Under the pieces are notes generated by a model. It searched no databases, had not been told where the DNA came from, and saw nothing but the letters and a program-made list of their open reading frames with translations. Positions 21,079 through 28,394 of a stretch of DNA of 64,000 bases are shown here, in pieces; positions within the stretch are counted from its first letter, which is position 1, and each line of letters starts with the position of its first letter. Location: assembly GCF_003234445.2 (NCBI RefSeq), contig NZ_CP126269.1, forward strand, positions 1,736,001-1,800,000, in the 5' to 3' direction. The translations under genes were made by a program, and so were the position numbers. The stretch is from Curtobacterium sp. MCLR17_036. Its GTDB lineage: Bacteria > Actinomycetota > Actinomycetes > Actinomycetales > Microbacteriaceae.

Positions 21079-21124
21079 ACGGACGGGAGGCGCGGTGCCA
21101 GCTGGCACCGTGCCTCCCGTCCGT
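21079..21124. terminator. Hairpin terminator downstream of sufE
   Basis: Stem of 21 bp (21079-21099 with 21104-21124, one G-T pair), loop AGCT, built on ACGGACGGGAGGC. It belongs to the GGGAGGC stem family also seen after acnA, zapE and amtB. It lies 88 bases beyond the sufE stop, with the palindromic repeat in between. Confidence 0.75.
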
Positions 21125-21202
21125 CCCGGGTCCGTCCGGCGCTTCGTGAGCAGGGATGGTCGGGTCGCGATCACGCACCCGACCATTGCTGCTCACGAAG
21201 CG
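21097..21202. repeat. 102 bp repeat, copy 2, with GTGAGCAG palindrome 21140-21202
   Basis: The palindrome arms are 26 bases (21140-21165 with 21177-21202; 24 pairs) starting CGCTTCGTGAGCAG. It sits 9 bases beyond the sufE stop and upstream of the hypothetical gene, so it probably terminates the sseA-sufE transcript. The remaining bases from 20891 to 21078 show no further structure or gene. Confidence 0.85.
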
Positions 21203-21211
21203 CGAAAGGGT

Positions 21212-21670
21212 CTACGCGGCCGCCGCCTGCACCTGCCGCTGTACGCGACCGAGCATGCCGACCATGCCGCGGATGCGCAGGGGGCTGACCGCCTCGGTGA
21301 GCCCGATCGTCAGCGGGTAGTCCGCCGGCACGGCGAGCACCTCGGCCACCGTCAGACCGGACAGTCCCTGCGCGAGGATCGAGGCGAAGCCGCGCGTGGT
21401 CGGCGCCTCGCGCGGCGCGGTGGCGTGCATGCGGACGACGTCGGGGGCGTCGCCGTCCGCGCCCACGGTGACCGTGATGAAGACGGGGGACTGGCACTCC
21501 TCGACGCGTTCGAGTTCGTCCTCGTGCCCCTGCAACCGCTCGGGCAGGGCGGGCAGCTCGTCCGAGAACTCGAGCAGGAGCTGCAGGCGGTCCTTCTGGC
21601 CGAGGGCGACGAAGTCGTCGCGGATCTCGGCGAGGGTGGCGGGGAGGGGTGTCTCGGTACGGTCGCTCAT
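21212..21670 (-). CDS. sufE: SufE family sulfur acceptor protein
   Basis: Protein of 152 residues with the SufE fold. The sulfur-accepting cysteine is C59 in VEECQSPVF, followed by the family's [22 protein letters not shown] region and [17 protein letters not shown] near the end. SufE takes sulfane sulfur from a cysteine desulfurase and stimulates iron-sulfur cluster assembly; here the gene overlaps a rhodanese gene by four bases (ATGA), so the rhodanese may be the donor or an alternative partner. The start is ATG at 21670. No SufS or SufBCD genes are in the window. Confidence 0.92.
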   Translation of the reverse strand: MSDRTETPLPATLAEIRDDFVALGQKDRLQLLLEFSDELPALPERLQGHEDELERVEECQSPVFITVTVGADGDAPDVVRMHATAPREAPTTRGFASILAQGLSGLTVAEVLAVPADYPLTIGLTEAVSPLRIRGMVGMLGRVQRQVQAAAA

Positions 21671-22578
21671 CGGTTCGGAACAGTACCCGGCTCGGCGCCC
21701 TGCACGATCGGGACGCGGACCGCGCTGCCCCACTCCGTCCACGAACCGTCGTAGTTGCGGACGTCGTCGTAGCCGAGCAGGTGCTGCAGGACGAACCACG
21801 TGTGGCTCGACCGCTCGCCGATGCGGCAGTACGCGATGACCTGGTCGGCGTCGCCGATGCCGGCACCCTCGCGGTAGATCGCGTCGAGCTCGGCGCGCGG
21901 CTTGAAGGTGCCGTCCGGGGCGGCGGCGGTCGCCCAGGGGATGTTCACGGCGGTGGGGACGTGTCCGCCGCGCAGCGCGCCCTCTTCCGGGTAGTCCGGC
22001 GCGGTGGTGCGCTCACCGCTGTACTCCGGGGCGCTGCGGACGTCGATGAGGGGCTTGCCGAGGTGGGCGAGGACGTCCTCCTTGAAGGCCCGGACGGTCT
22101 CGTCACGGCGCTCGACGACGGGGTACTCGACGGGCGTGACCGGGGTCTCGTCGGTGGTCAGGGCGCGGTCCTCGGCGATCCACTTCGCGCGGCCGCCGTC
22201 GAGCAGGCGGACGTCCTCGTGGCCGAACAGCGCGAAGACCCACAGGGCGTACGCGGCCCACCAGTTGTTCTTGTCACCGTAGATGACGACGGTGGTGTCG
22301 CGGCCGATGCCCTTGCCGCCGAGGAGCTCGGCGAACGCGGCGCCGTCGACGTAGTCGCGCTGCACCGGGTCGTTGAGGTCGGTGTGCCAGTCGATCTTCA
22401 CCGCGCCGGGGACGTGCCCGGTCTCGTAGAGCAGGACGTCCTCGTCGGACTCGACCACCACCAGGTCGGGTGCGCCGGTGCCGGCGTCGAGCTGCTCCTG
22501 CAGCCACTCGGTGGAGACGAGCCGCTCGGGGTGCGCGTAGGCGGCGAACTTCTCGGACGGGTCGACCGGTGCGGTCAT
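21667..22578 (-). CDS. sseA: Thiosulfate/3-mercaptopyruvate sulfurtransferase (two-domain rhodanese)
   Basis: Sulfurtransferase of 303 residues made of two rhodanese domains (about 15-145, inactive, and 165-295, active). The catalytic cysteine is C251 in the loop [12 protein letters not shown]. That loop is the type found in actinobacterial CysA/SseC enzymes and fits thiosulfate or mercaptopyruvate as donor; the sequence does not settle which. Supporting motifs are [17 protein letters not shown] and [13 protein letters not shown]. The start is ATG at 22578, and the gene is the first of a two-gene operon with sufE, divergent from the zapE-type gene. Confidence 0.92.
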   Translation of the reverse strand: MTAPVDPSEKFAAYAHPERLVSTEWLQEQLDAGTGAPDLVVVESDEDVLLYETGHVPGAVKIDWHTDLNDPVQRDYVDGAAFAELLGGKGIGRDTTVVIYGDKNNWWAAYALWVFALFGHEDVRLLDGGRAKWIAEDRALTTDETPVTPVEYPVVERRDETVRAFKEDVLAHLGKPLIDVRSAPEYSGERTTAPDYPEEGALRGGHVPTAVNIPWATAAAPDGTFKPRAELDAIYREGAGIGDADQVIAYCRIGERSSHTWFVLQHLLGYDDVRNYDGSWTEWGSAVRVPIVQGAEPGTVPNR

Positions 22579-22713
22579 GGTGGGCTACCTCCAGGTGGTG
22601 ATCCGGCACCGGACTAGGATCGGTCGTCGGTGCCTGTGGGCAACGGTACGCGGACGTGCCGTGCTCCAGCCGCAACGTGACACCCCACGACATGCTTCCC
22701 GGAAGGGCCGTCC

Positions 22714-23736
22714 TTGCCTGAACACGCTTCGGTGCCGAGTCACCTCGTCGACCGTGACCCGCAGGTGACCCCGCAGCAGATGGCCGCCGCACTCGTGCCG
22801 CCGCCGCAGTTCGCGGACGCCTCGTTCGAGTCCTACCGGCCGGACCCCGACTACGCCTCGCAGGCCGACGTCCGCGACGCCGTCGCCGCGTTCGTCGCCG
22901 CCGGCCCCGCCGACGCCCCGCGTCGAGGGCTATTCGGCCGGCGGAAGGCGGCCGCGGAACCCGCCGCGAAGTCCGGCGTGTACCTGGACGGCGGCTTCGG
23001 CGTCGGCAAGACCCACCTGCTCGCGGCGGCCTACCACGCGGCCAGCGGGCGGAAGACGTTCGGCACGTTCATCGAGTACACCGCGCTCGTCGGGGCCCTC
23101 GGCTTCCAGGGCACGGTCGAGCTGCTCCGCGGCACGGCCCTGGTCTGCATCGACGAGTTCGAGCTCGACGACCCGGGCGACACGATGGTGATGACGCGCC
23201 TGATCAAGGAGCTCACCGAGACCGGCACCCGCTTCGCCGCGACGTCGAACACGCCGCCCGGCGCACTCGGCGAGGGCCGGTTCGCCGCCCAGGACTTCCT
23301 GCGCGAGATCCAGGCGATGTCCGACCGCTTCGAGACGATGCGGATCGACGGCCTCGACTTCCGCCGCCGAGCGGTCGACGAGTCGGCCCAGGTCGTGTCC
23401 GACGTGCCGGCAGCGCTGCCGTCCGGCTCGGTGACGCTCGACGACTTCGGAGCCGTCGTCGCGCACCTCGGTTCCGTGCACCCGTCGAAGTACGTCGCCC
23501 TGGTCGAGGGCCTCGACGCCGTCGGGCTCACCGACGTCCGAGCGTTCGCGGACCAGACCGACGCGCTGCGCTGGGTGGCCCTGGTGGACCGGCTGTACGA
23601 CGCGCAGGTGCGGATCGTCGCCTCGGGCACGCCGCTCGACCAGGTGTACCCCGAGGCGATGCTGCAGGGCGGCTACCGGAAGAAGTACCTGCGCGCCGCA
23701 TCGCGCGTGGTGGCGCTGACCCGCGCCCTGGACTGA
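22714..23736 (+). CDS. zapE: Cell division protein ZapE-like AFG1-type ATPase
   Basis: AAA+ ATPase of 340 residues of the AFG1/ZapE family. The Walker A motif is GGFGVGKT (93-100), Walker B is VCIDEFE (144-150), and a sensor-1-like ATSN follows about 30 residues later. In E. coli ZapE associates with FtsZ and constricts Z-rings under stress, and in mitochondria AFG1 acts in protein quality control; which applies here is not known. The start is TTG at 22714 after GGAAGGG; no better start gives the conserved N-terminus. The gene is divergent from sseA and followed by a GGGAGGC-type terminator. Confidence 0.9.
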   Translation: MPEHASVPSHLVDRDPQVTPQQMAAALVPPPQFADASFESYRPDPDYASQADVRDAVAAFVAAGPADAPRRGLFGRRKAAAEPAAKSGVYLDGGFGVGKTHLLAAAYHAASGRKTFGTFIEYTALVGALGFQGTVELLRGTALVCIDEFELDDPGDTMVMTRLIKELTETGTRFAATSNTPPGALGEGRFAAQDFLREIQAMSDRFETMRIDGLDFRRRAVDESAQVVSDVPAALPSGSVTLDDFGAVVAHLGSVHPSKYVALVEGLDAVGLTDVRAFADQTDALRWVALVDRLYDAQVRIVASGTPLDQVYPEAMLQGGYRKKYLRAASRVVALTRALD

Positions 23737-23743
23737 ACCGCCT

Positions 23744-23791
23744 GACGGCCGGGAGGCGCGTGACGGGTCCGCCACGAGCCTCCCGGCCGTC
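23744..23791. terminator. Hairpin terminator after zapE
   Basis: Stem of 14 perfect base pairs (GACGGCCGGGAGGC, 23744-23757 with 23778-23791), extended inward by CGTG/CACG after one mismatch. It begins eight bases after the zapE stop and carries the GGGAGGC word shared with three other terminators in the window. Confidence 0.8.
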
Positions 23792-24121
23792 GGTGGTCGG
23801 GTCGGAGTGGCGCTGGTGGCGCGGGTGGCGCGGTGGTCCGGGCTCGGGTGGCGCGGGTTCCGCGCTCGCGTGGGTCGGGGTGGCGTGGGGTGGCGCGGGC
23901 TCCGCGCCCGCCTGGGGTCGTCGCGCCCCGAGGAGCCGGGGCGCGATGACCGCGACGGGGCGCGGCGTCCGGCCTGTCGCCGGAGCCGGCGCACGGGGCC
24001 GGGATCGGGCCGGAGCCGGCGCACGGGGCCGGGATCGGGCCGGGGCCGGCGCGAGCTTCGCGCCCGCCTGCGGTCGTCGCGCCCCGAGGAGCCGGGGCGC
24101 GACGACCGCGGCGGGGTGCGG
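23792..24121. repeat. GC-rich repeat block between zapE and amtB
   Basis: The 600 bases between zapE and amtB contain no gene I can support. A G-rich TGGCGCGGG-like run fills 23816-23902. A 63-base segment at 23903-23965 recurs at 24059-24121 with a few changes and carries a 26-base near-palindrome (23921-23946, 24077-24102; TCGCGCCCCGAGGAG core) related to that at 13.5 kb. Between them a 30 bp unit beginning CGGAGCCGGCGCACGGGGCC repeats exactly at 23981 and 24011, with a partial third copy. Confidence 0.8.
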
Positions 24122-24229
24122 TGTACGACGGCTGTCGGGCACCGTCCGGACGGACCGTGCCGACTGGTGGCCCCTGTCCAGGGGTCATCGGGCCACTCGA
24201 AACACGACGTTTACAAAGTGCCCCGTCGC

Positions 24230-24267
24230 GTTACATCCGCGAAACAGATCGTGCTCCCTCGTGAAAC
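24230..24267 (+). promoter_or_regulatory. GlnR-type operator upstream of amtB
   Basis: GTTAC-N6-GAAAC at 24230-24245 is an exact match to the actinobacterial GlnR half-box pair (gTnAC-N6-GaAAC). Six bases later comes TGCTC-N6-GAAAC (24252-24267), giving the tandem 22-base periodicity of GlnR sites. It ends 69 bases before amtB. Activation of ammonium uptake under nitrogen limitation is the established role of this site type. Confidence 0.75.
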
Positions 24268-24336
24268 CTCGCCTCGCCAGACTCGGTCACACCCGAGGCG
24301 GTCCCAGAACCGCTCGTGCAATCGAGAGGTGAACAG

Positions 24337-25611
24337 ATGCTTGATCAGGGCAACACGACCTTCGTGTTGGTGATGGCGGCGCTGGTGTTGTTCATGACAC
24401 CCGGCCTGGCCTTCTTCTACGGCGGCTTGGTGAAGGCCAAGTCCGTCATCTCCATGATGATGATGTCGTTCGGCGCGATCGCACTCGTGAGCGTCCTGTG
24501 GGTCGTCTACGGCTACGCGATCGCCTTCGCCAACCACGGTGACGGCGCGGCGGTCTCGGGCGTCGTCGGCTTCTTCAGCATCGACTGGAACCAGATCGGC
24601 CTCGGCCAGGCCTTCGAGGAGGCCCAGTCCTCGGACATCCAGGCCGCCTACCCGTCGATGGCCTTCGTCGGCTTCCAGGCCACGTTCGCGATCATCACCG
24701 TCGCGCTCATCTCCGGCGCCATCGCCGACCGCGCCAAGTTCGGTGCGTGGATGGTCTTCGCCGGCGTCTGGGTCACGGTCGTGTACTTCCCGGTCGCCTC
24801 GTGGGTGTTCAACCTGACCTCGGGCTGGGCCGCCACCTGGGGCGTCATCGACTTCGCCGGTGGCACCGCGGTGCACATCAACGCCGGTGCCGCGGGCCTG
24901 GCGCTCGCGATCGTCCTCGGCAAGCGCGTCGGCTTCGCCAAGGGCGCGCACAAGCCGCACAACCCGCCCTTCGTCCTGCTCGGTGCCGCGATCCTGTGGT
25001 TCGGCTGGTTCGGCTTCAACGCCGGCTCGGAGGGCGCCGCCGACGGCATCGCCGCGATCGCCTGGGTGAACACGCTCGCCGCCCCGGCCGCCGCCATCCT
25101 CGGCTGGCTGCTCATCGAGAAGCTCAAGGACGGCAAGGCCACGTCCGTCGGCGCCGCCTCGGGCGCCGTCACCGGTCTCGTCGCGATCACCCCGGCCTGC
25201 GCCAACCTGACCCCGGGCTGGGGCATCCTGCTCGGCTTCGTCGCCGGCATCATCTGCTGCTTCGCCATCGACTGGAAGTACCGCCTGGGCTTCGACGACT
25301 CGCTCGACGTCGTCGGCGTCCACCTGGTCGGCGGCATCGTCGGCACGCTCTACCTCGGCTTCTTCGCCAACGACTCCGGTCTGATCTACTCGGGCTCGTT
25401 CGAGCAGCTCGGCAAGCAGGCCGCAGCGGCCCTCGCCGTCGGTGCGTACTCGTTCGTGCTCGCCTTCATCATCGGGTTCGTCATCGAGAAGACGATGGGC
25501 TTCCGCGTCACCACCGAGGACGAGGTCGCCGGCATCGACACCGCCGTCCACGGCGAAGAGGGCTACGTGCTCTCCGAGGAGCGGGACGACAGCCCCCTCC
25601 GGGTCGGCTAG
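24337..25611 (+). CDS. amtB: Ammonium transporter AmtB
   Basis: Amt/MEP/Rh channel of 424 residues with about 11 transmembrane helices. It starts MLDQGNTTFVLVMAALVLFMTPGLAFFYGGL, where the GLAFFYGGLV motif lines the pore entrance. The family hallmark FAGGTAVHINAGAAGLALA contains the first pore histidine region, and DVVGVHLVGGIVGTLYLG contains the second. The ATG at 24337 is preferred because it follows GAGAGGTG and gives the usual N-terminus; a longer frame begins seven codons earlier. A GlnR-type operator lies upstream. No glnK follows; instead two terminators close the unit. Confidence 0.96.
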   Translation: MLDQGNTTFVLVMAALVLFMTPGLAFFYGGLVKAKSVISMMMMSFGAIALVSVLWVVYGYAIAFANHGDGAAVSGVVGFFSIDWNQIGLGQAFEEAQSSDIQAAYPSMAFVGFQATFAIITVALISGAIADRAKFGAWMVFAGVWVTVVYFPVASWVFNLTSGWAATWGVIDFAGGTAVHINAGAAGLALAIVLGKRVGFAKGAHKPHNPPFVLLGAAILWFGWFGFNAGSEGAADGIAAIAWVNTLAAPAAAILGWLLIEKLKDGKATSVGAASGAVTGLVAITPACANLTPGWGILLGFVAGIICCFAIDWKYRLGFDDSLDVVGVHLVGGIVGTLYLGFFANDSGLIYSGSFEQLGKQAAAALAVGAYSFVLAFIIGFVIEKTMGFRVTTEDEVAGIDTAVHGEEGYVLSEERDDSPLRVG

Positions 25612-25619
25612 GACACCAG

Positions 25620-25663
25620 CACGACGACGGGCCCCGCGCGGAAGCGCGGGGCCCGTCGTCGTG
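25620..25663. terminator. Primary hairpin terminator after amtB
   Basis: Perfect 20 bp stem (25620-25639 with 25644-25663, opening CACGACGACGGGCCCC) with a GGAA tetraloop, nine bases after the amtB stop. Confidence 0.88.
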
Positions 25664-25709
25664 TGCCCGGGCACTCCCGACACTCCACGCGGGTCGGCGT
25701 GGTCCGGAC

Positions 25710-25762
25710 CACGGACGGGAGGCACGGTGCGCGTCCGACGCACACCGTGCCTCCCGTCCGTG
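25710..25762. terminator. Second hairpin terminator between amtB and the aldo/keto reductase
   Basis: Perfect 20 bp stem (CACGGACGGGAGGCACGGTG at 25710-25729 with 25743-25762) and a 13-base loop. It is a member of the GGGAGGC stem family, placed to serve the leftward aldo/keto reductase gene that ends at 25800. Confidence 0.82.
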
Positions 25763-25799
25763 ATCGGTCGTCGAACCGCCACCGGTCCGGCGGGTCAGG

Positions 25800-26771
25800 T
25801 CACCAGGCGTAGTCCTCGGGCGAGGTCGCGTAGCCCGGGAAGAGCTCGTCCAACCGGTCGAGCGCCCGCTGGTCGAGGCGGATGTCGACCGCGCGGACCG
25901 CGGACTCCCACTGCTCCATCGTGCGGGGGCCGGTGATCGGGGCGGTGACGCCCGGCTGGTGCAGCAGCCACGCCAGGGCGAGCTCGCCCGGGGTGTGCCC
26001 GAGCTCCTTCGCGAACGACTCGTACGCCTGCAGCTGGTCGCGGTGCGCGTCGACGTACTCGGCGCTGCGGCCGGAGAGCCGCCGCGAGCCGTTCTCGGTC
26101 TTCTCGATGACGCCACCGAGCAGCCCGCCCTGCAGCGGCGACCACGGGATGACGCCGAGGCCGTAGTGCTGCGCGGCCGGCAGGACCTCGCGTTCGACGT
26201 CGCGGACGACGAGGTTGTAGATCGACTGCTCGCTCACCAGGCCGAGGAAGTTGCGGTGGGCCGCGGCCTCCTGCGCCTGGGCGATGTGCCACCCGGCGAA
26301 GTTCGACGACCCGACGTAGAGCACCTTGCCCTGCGCGACCGCGAGCTCCATCGCCTGCCAGATCTCGTCCCACGGGGTGTCCCGGTCGACGTGGTGCATC
26401 TGGAACAGGTCGACGTGGTCCGTCTGCAGGCGGCGGAGGCTGGCGTCGAGCGACTGCCGGATGTTCAGCGCCGAGAGCCGGCCGCCGTTCGGCCAGTCGA
26501 TCATCTCGCCGTAGGCCTTCGTCGCGAGCACGGTCTTCTCGCGACGGCCGTGGCCCTTCGCGAACCAGCGGCCGATGATCTCCTCGGTGGCACCCTTGCC
26601 CACCGAGCCGCCGTAGCCGTTGGCGGTGTCGAAGAAGTTGACGCCGAGCTCGTGGGCCCGGTCCATGATGGCGTGCGAGTCGTCCTCGCTGGTCTCCGGG
26701 CCGAAGTTCATCGTCCCGAGCACGGCTCGCGAGACCGACAGCCCTGTCCGTCCGAGGTGTGTGTAGTCCAT
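25800..26771 (-). CDS. Aldo/keto reductase
   Basis: NADPH-dependent oxidoreductase of 323 residues with the (beta/alpha)8 fold. The catalytic tetrad is visible: D48 in FFDTANGYGG, Y53 in the same motif, K85 in LATKAYGE and H126 in FQMHHVD. The C-terminal GVTAPITGPRTMEQW is the cofactor-binding signature. It resembles the YghZ/potassium-channel beta-subunit-like branch that reduces aldehydes and ketones; the physiological substrate is unknown. The start is ATG at 26771. The gene stands alone and ends against the amtB terminators. Confidence 0.92.
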   Translation of the reverse strand: MDYTHLGRTGLSVSRAVLGTMNFGPETSEDDSHAIMDRAHELGVNFFDTANGYGGSVGKGATEEIIGRWFAKGHGRREKTVLATKAYGEMIDWPNGGRLSALNIRQSLDASLRRLQTDHVDLFQMHHVDRDTPWDEIWQAMELAVAQGKVLYVGSSNFAGWHIAQAQEAAAHRNFLGLVSEQSIYNLVVRDVEREVLPAAQHYGLGVIPWSPLQGGLLGGVIEKTENGSRRLSGRSAEYVDAHRDQLQAYESFAKELGHTPGELALAWLLHQPGVTAPITGPRTMEQWESAVRAVDIRLDQRALDRLDELFPGYATSPEDYAW

Positions 26772-26983
26772 GCACCCGGTCTACGCGCCACCCCTGGCTG
26801 GAGGAAGGCCCTGGGAGTACCGGTCGGGGCTCCGGCGAGCGGGCCCGGTGCCGGTCGCCGTGTCCGAGGGTGCGGTGCGGTGCGGCGACTCGAGCGATGC
26901 GTGACGGCTCGGGGGCGCGGCGTGGTGGATCGGGGCGCGTCGTGGGGGCTCGGGGCTCGGCACGACGACTCGGAGGCTGCCTG

Positions 26984-27018
26984 GGGACTCGGGACTCGGG
27001 ACCCGGGACCCGGGACGC
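26984..27018. repeat. Heptanucleotide tandem repeat (GGGACYC)5 upstream of the KAS III gene
   Basis: Five consecutive 7 bp units: GGGACTC twice, GGGACCC twice, then GGGACGC. The rest of the 355-base gap between the aldo/keto reductase and the next gene (26772-27126) is G-rich with scattered CTCGG words, and I see no gene or operator in it. The repeat ends 108 bases before the start codon. Confidence 0.8.
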
Positions 27019-27126
27019 GGCACGGTCCCCCTGGATGACGACCCACCGCTGTGCTGCCGTGTCGCGACCTCCCGGCGCCGCGGACCATGCCTGCACGGGC
27101 ATGAGCCCGTCCGGCAGGGGAGTAGC

Positions 27127-28104
27127 GTGCCGAGGGTGAACACCCCAGCACTCCGTGGCAGCCGGATCCTCGGGTTCGGTCACCACCAGCCCGAACGCAT
27201 CCTGACCAACGACGAGCTCTCCACGATGGTCGACACGAACGACGAGTGGATCCGGACCCGCACCGGGATCGAGACCCGGCACATCGCCGGGCCCGACGAC
27301 ACTGTCACCTCGATGGCGATCGAAGCCGCGCGCAACGCACTGGCCGACGCCGGTGTCGCACCGTCCGCCGTCGGCCTCGTGATCGTCGCCTCCACCACGC
27401 ACCGCGACCGCGCGCCGTACACCGCCGGCCGCGTCGCCGCGGCGCTCGGCATGACCAACGGCCCCGCTCCGATCGACATCAACACCGCCTGCAGCGGCTT
27501 CGAGTACGCCCTCGCCCTCGCCGACCAGGCCATCCGCGTCGGGTCCGCCGACGTCGCGGTGGTCGTCGGATCGGAGATCCTGTCCGGCATCGCCGACTGG
27601 ACCGACCGCTCGACCTGCGTGCTCGTCGGCGACGGAGCCGGAGCCGCCGTGCTCGGCGCGACCGAGACGCCCGAGATCGGCCCCGTCTCGTGGGGGAGCG
27701 TGCCCCACCTGCAGGACGCGGTCCGAGTCTCCGGTGACCCGGAGTACTTCCAGCAGGAAGGCCGCTCCATCTACCGCTGGGCCATCACCGAGGCCGAGGG
27801 CCACGCACGCGCCGTCGTCGAGGCAGCGGGGCTCACCCTCGACGACATCGAGGTCTTCGCCTTCCACCAGGCGAACCTGCGCATCATCGAGCCGCTCGTG
27901 ACGGCCCTGGGCGGCGAGTCGAAGTTCGTCGTGCGGGACGTCGTCGAGTCCGGGAACACCTCGGCCGCGAGCGTGCCGCTCGGCCTGTCGAAGGCGTGGG
28001 CGCGCGGCGACCTGCCAGAGGGTGTTCCGGCACTGCTGTTCGGCTTCGGCGGCGGGTTCGCACACGCCGGTCAGGTCGTCCGGACGCCGGTGCGGTCCTT
28101 CTAG
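27127..28104 (+). CDS. 3-oxoacyl-ACP synthase III family protein (FabH-like)
   Basis: Thiolase-fold condensing enzyme of 325 residues. The KAS III catalytic triad is intact: C122 in NTACSGFEYA, H247 in FHQANLRI and N277 in ESGNTSAAS. FabH normally starts fatty-acid chains from acyl-CoA and malonyl-ACP; because this gene stands alone, away from any fabD/acpP/fabF cluster, it may be the housekeeping FabH or a paralogue for a specialised product. The GTG at 27127 follows CAGGGGAG; a second in-frame GTG three codons later (27136) is possible. The downstream gap holds hexamer repeats. Confidence 0.88.
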   Translation: MPRVNTPALRGSRILGFGHHQPERILTNDELSTMVDTNDEWIRTRTGIETRHIAGPDDTVTSMAIEAARNALADAGVAPSAVGLVIVASTTHRDRAPYTAGRVAAALGMTNGPAPIDINTACSGFEYALALADQAIRVGSADVAVVVGSEILSGIADWTDRSTCVLVGDGAGAAVLGATETPEIGPVSWGSVPHLQDAVRVSGDPEYFQQEGRSIYRWAITEAEGHARAVVEAAGLTLDDIEVFAFHQANLRIIEPLVTALGGESKFVVRDVVESGNTSAASVPLGLSKAWARGDLPEGVPALLFGFGGGFAHAGQVVRTPVRSF

Positions 28105-28278
28105 GACGGGCGGGCTCGCCGACACCGGCGCGGCGGCCGTCGTCGATGTGGCGGCCGTCGTCGCCGGAGTGGCACGTCCGGCGCGCCGGCCGGTGCACGC
28201 CCGCTCGGCCCACGCTGAGGGGCGTCGCAGCCCGCGCCGGCCCTCGGGTAGGCTCGAGGGACCACCGACCATTCGAGC

Positions 28279-28375
28279 GGCTCTGGCTCTGGCTGTGGCA
28301 GTGGCAGTGGCTCTGGTCGTAGTCGCGGTCGGTGCGGCGGAGCTGCCCTGCCCGAGTCCGAGTCCGAGCCCGGGG
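28279..28375. repeat. Hexanucleotide tandem repeats in a convergent intergenic gap
   Basis: Seven 6 bp units of the type GGCTCT/GGCAGT run from 28279 to 28320, and about four units of CCGAGT/CCGGGG type run from 28352 to 28375. They lie between the KAS III stop and the stop of the leftward gene ending at 28395. I see no gene or clear hairpin terminator in this gap. Confidence 0.75.
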
Positions 28376-28394
28376 CCGGACGCCGCCGCCGCGG

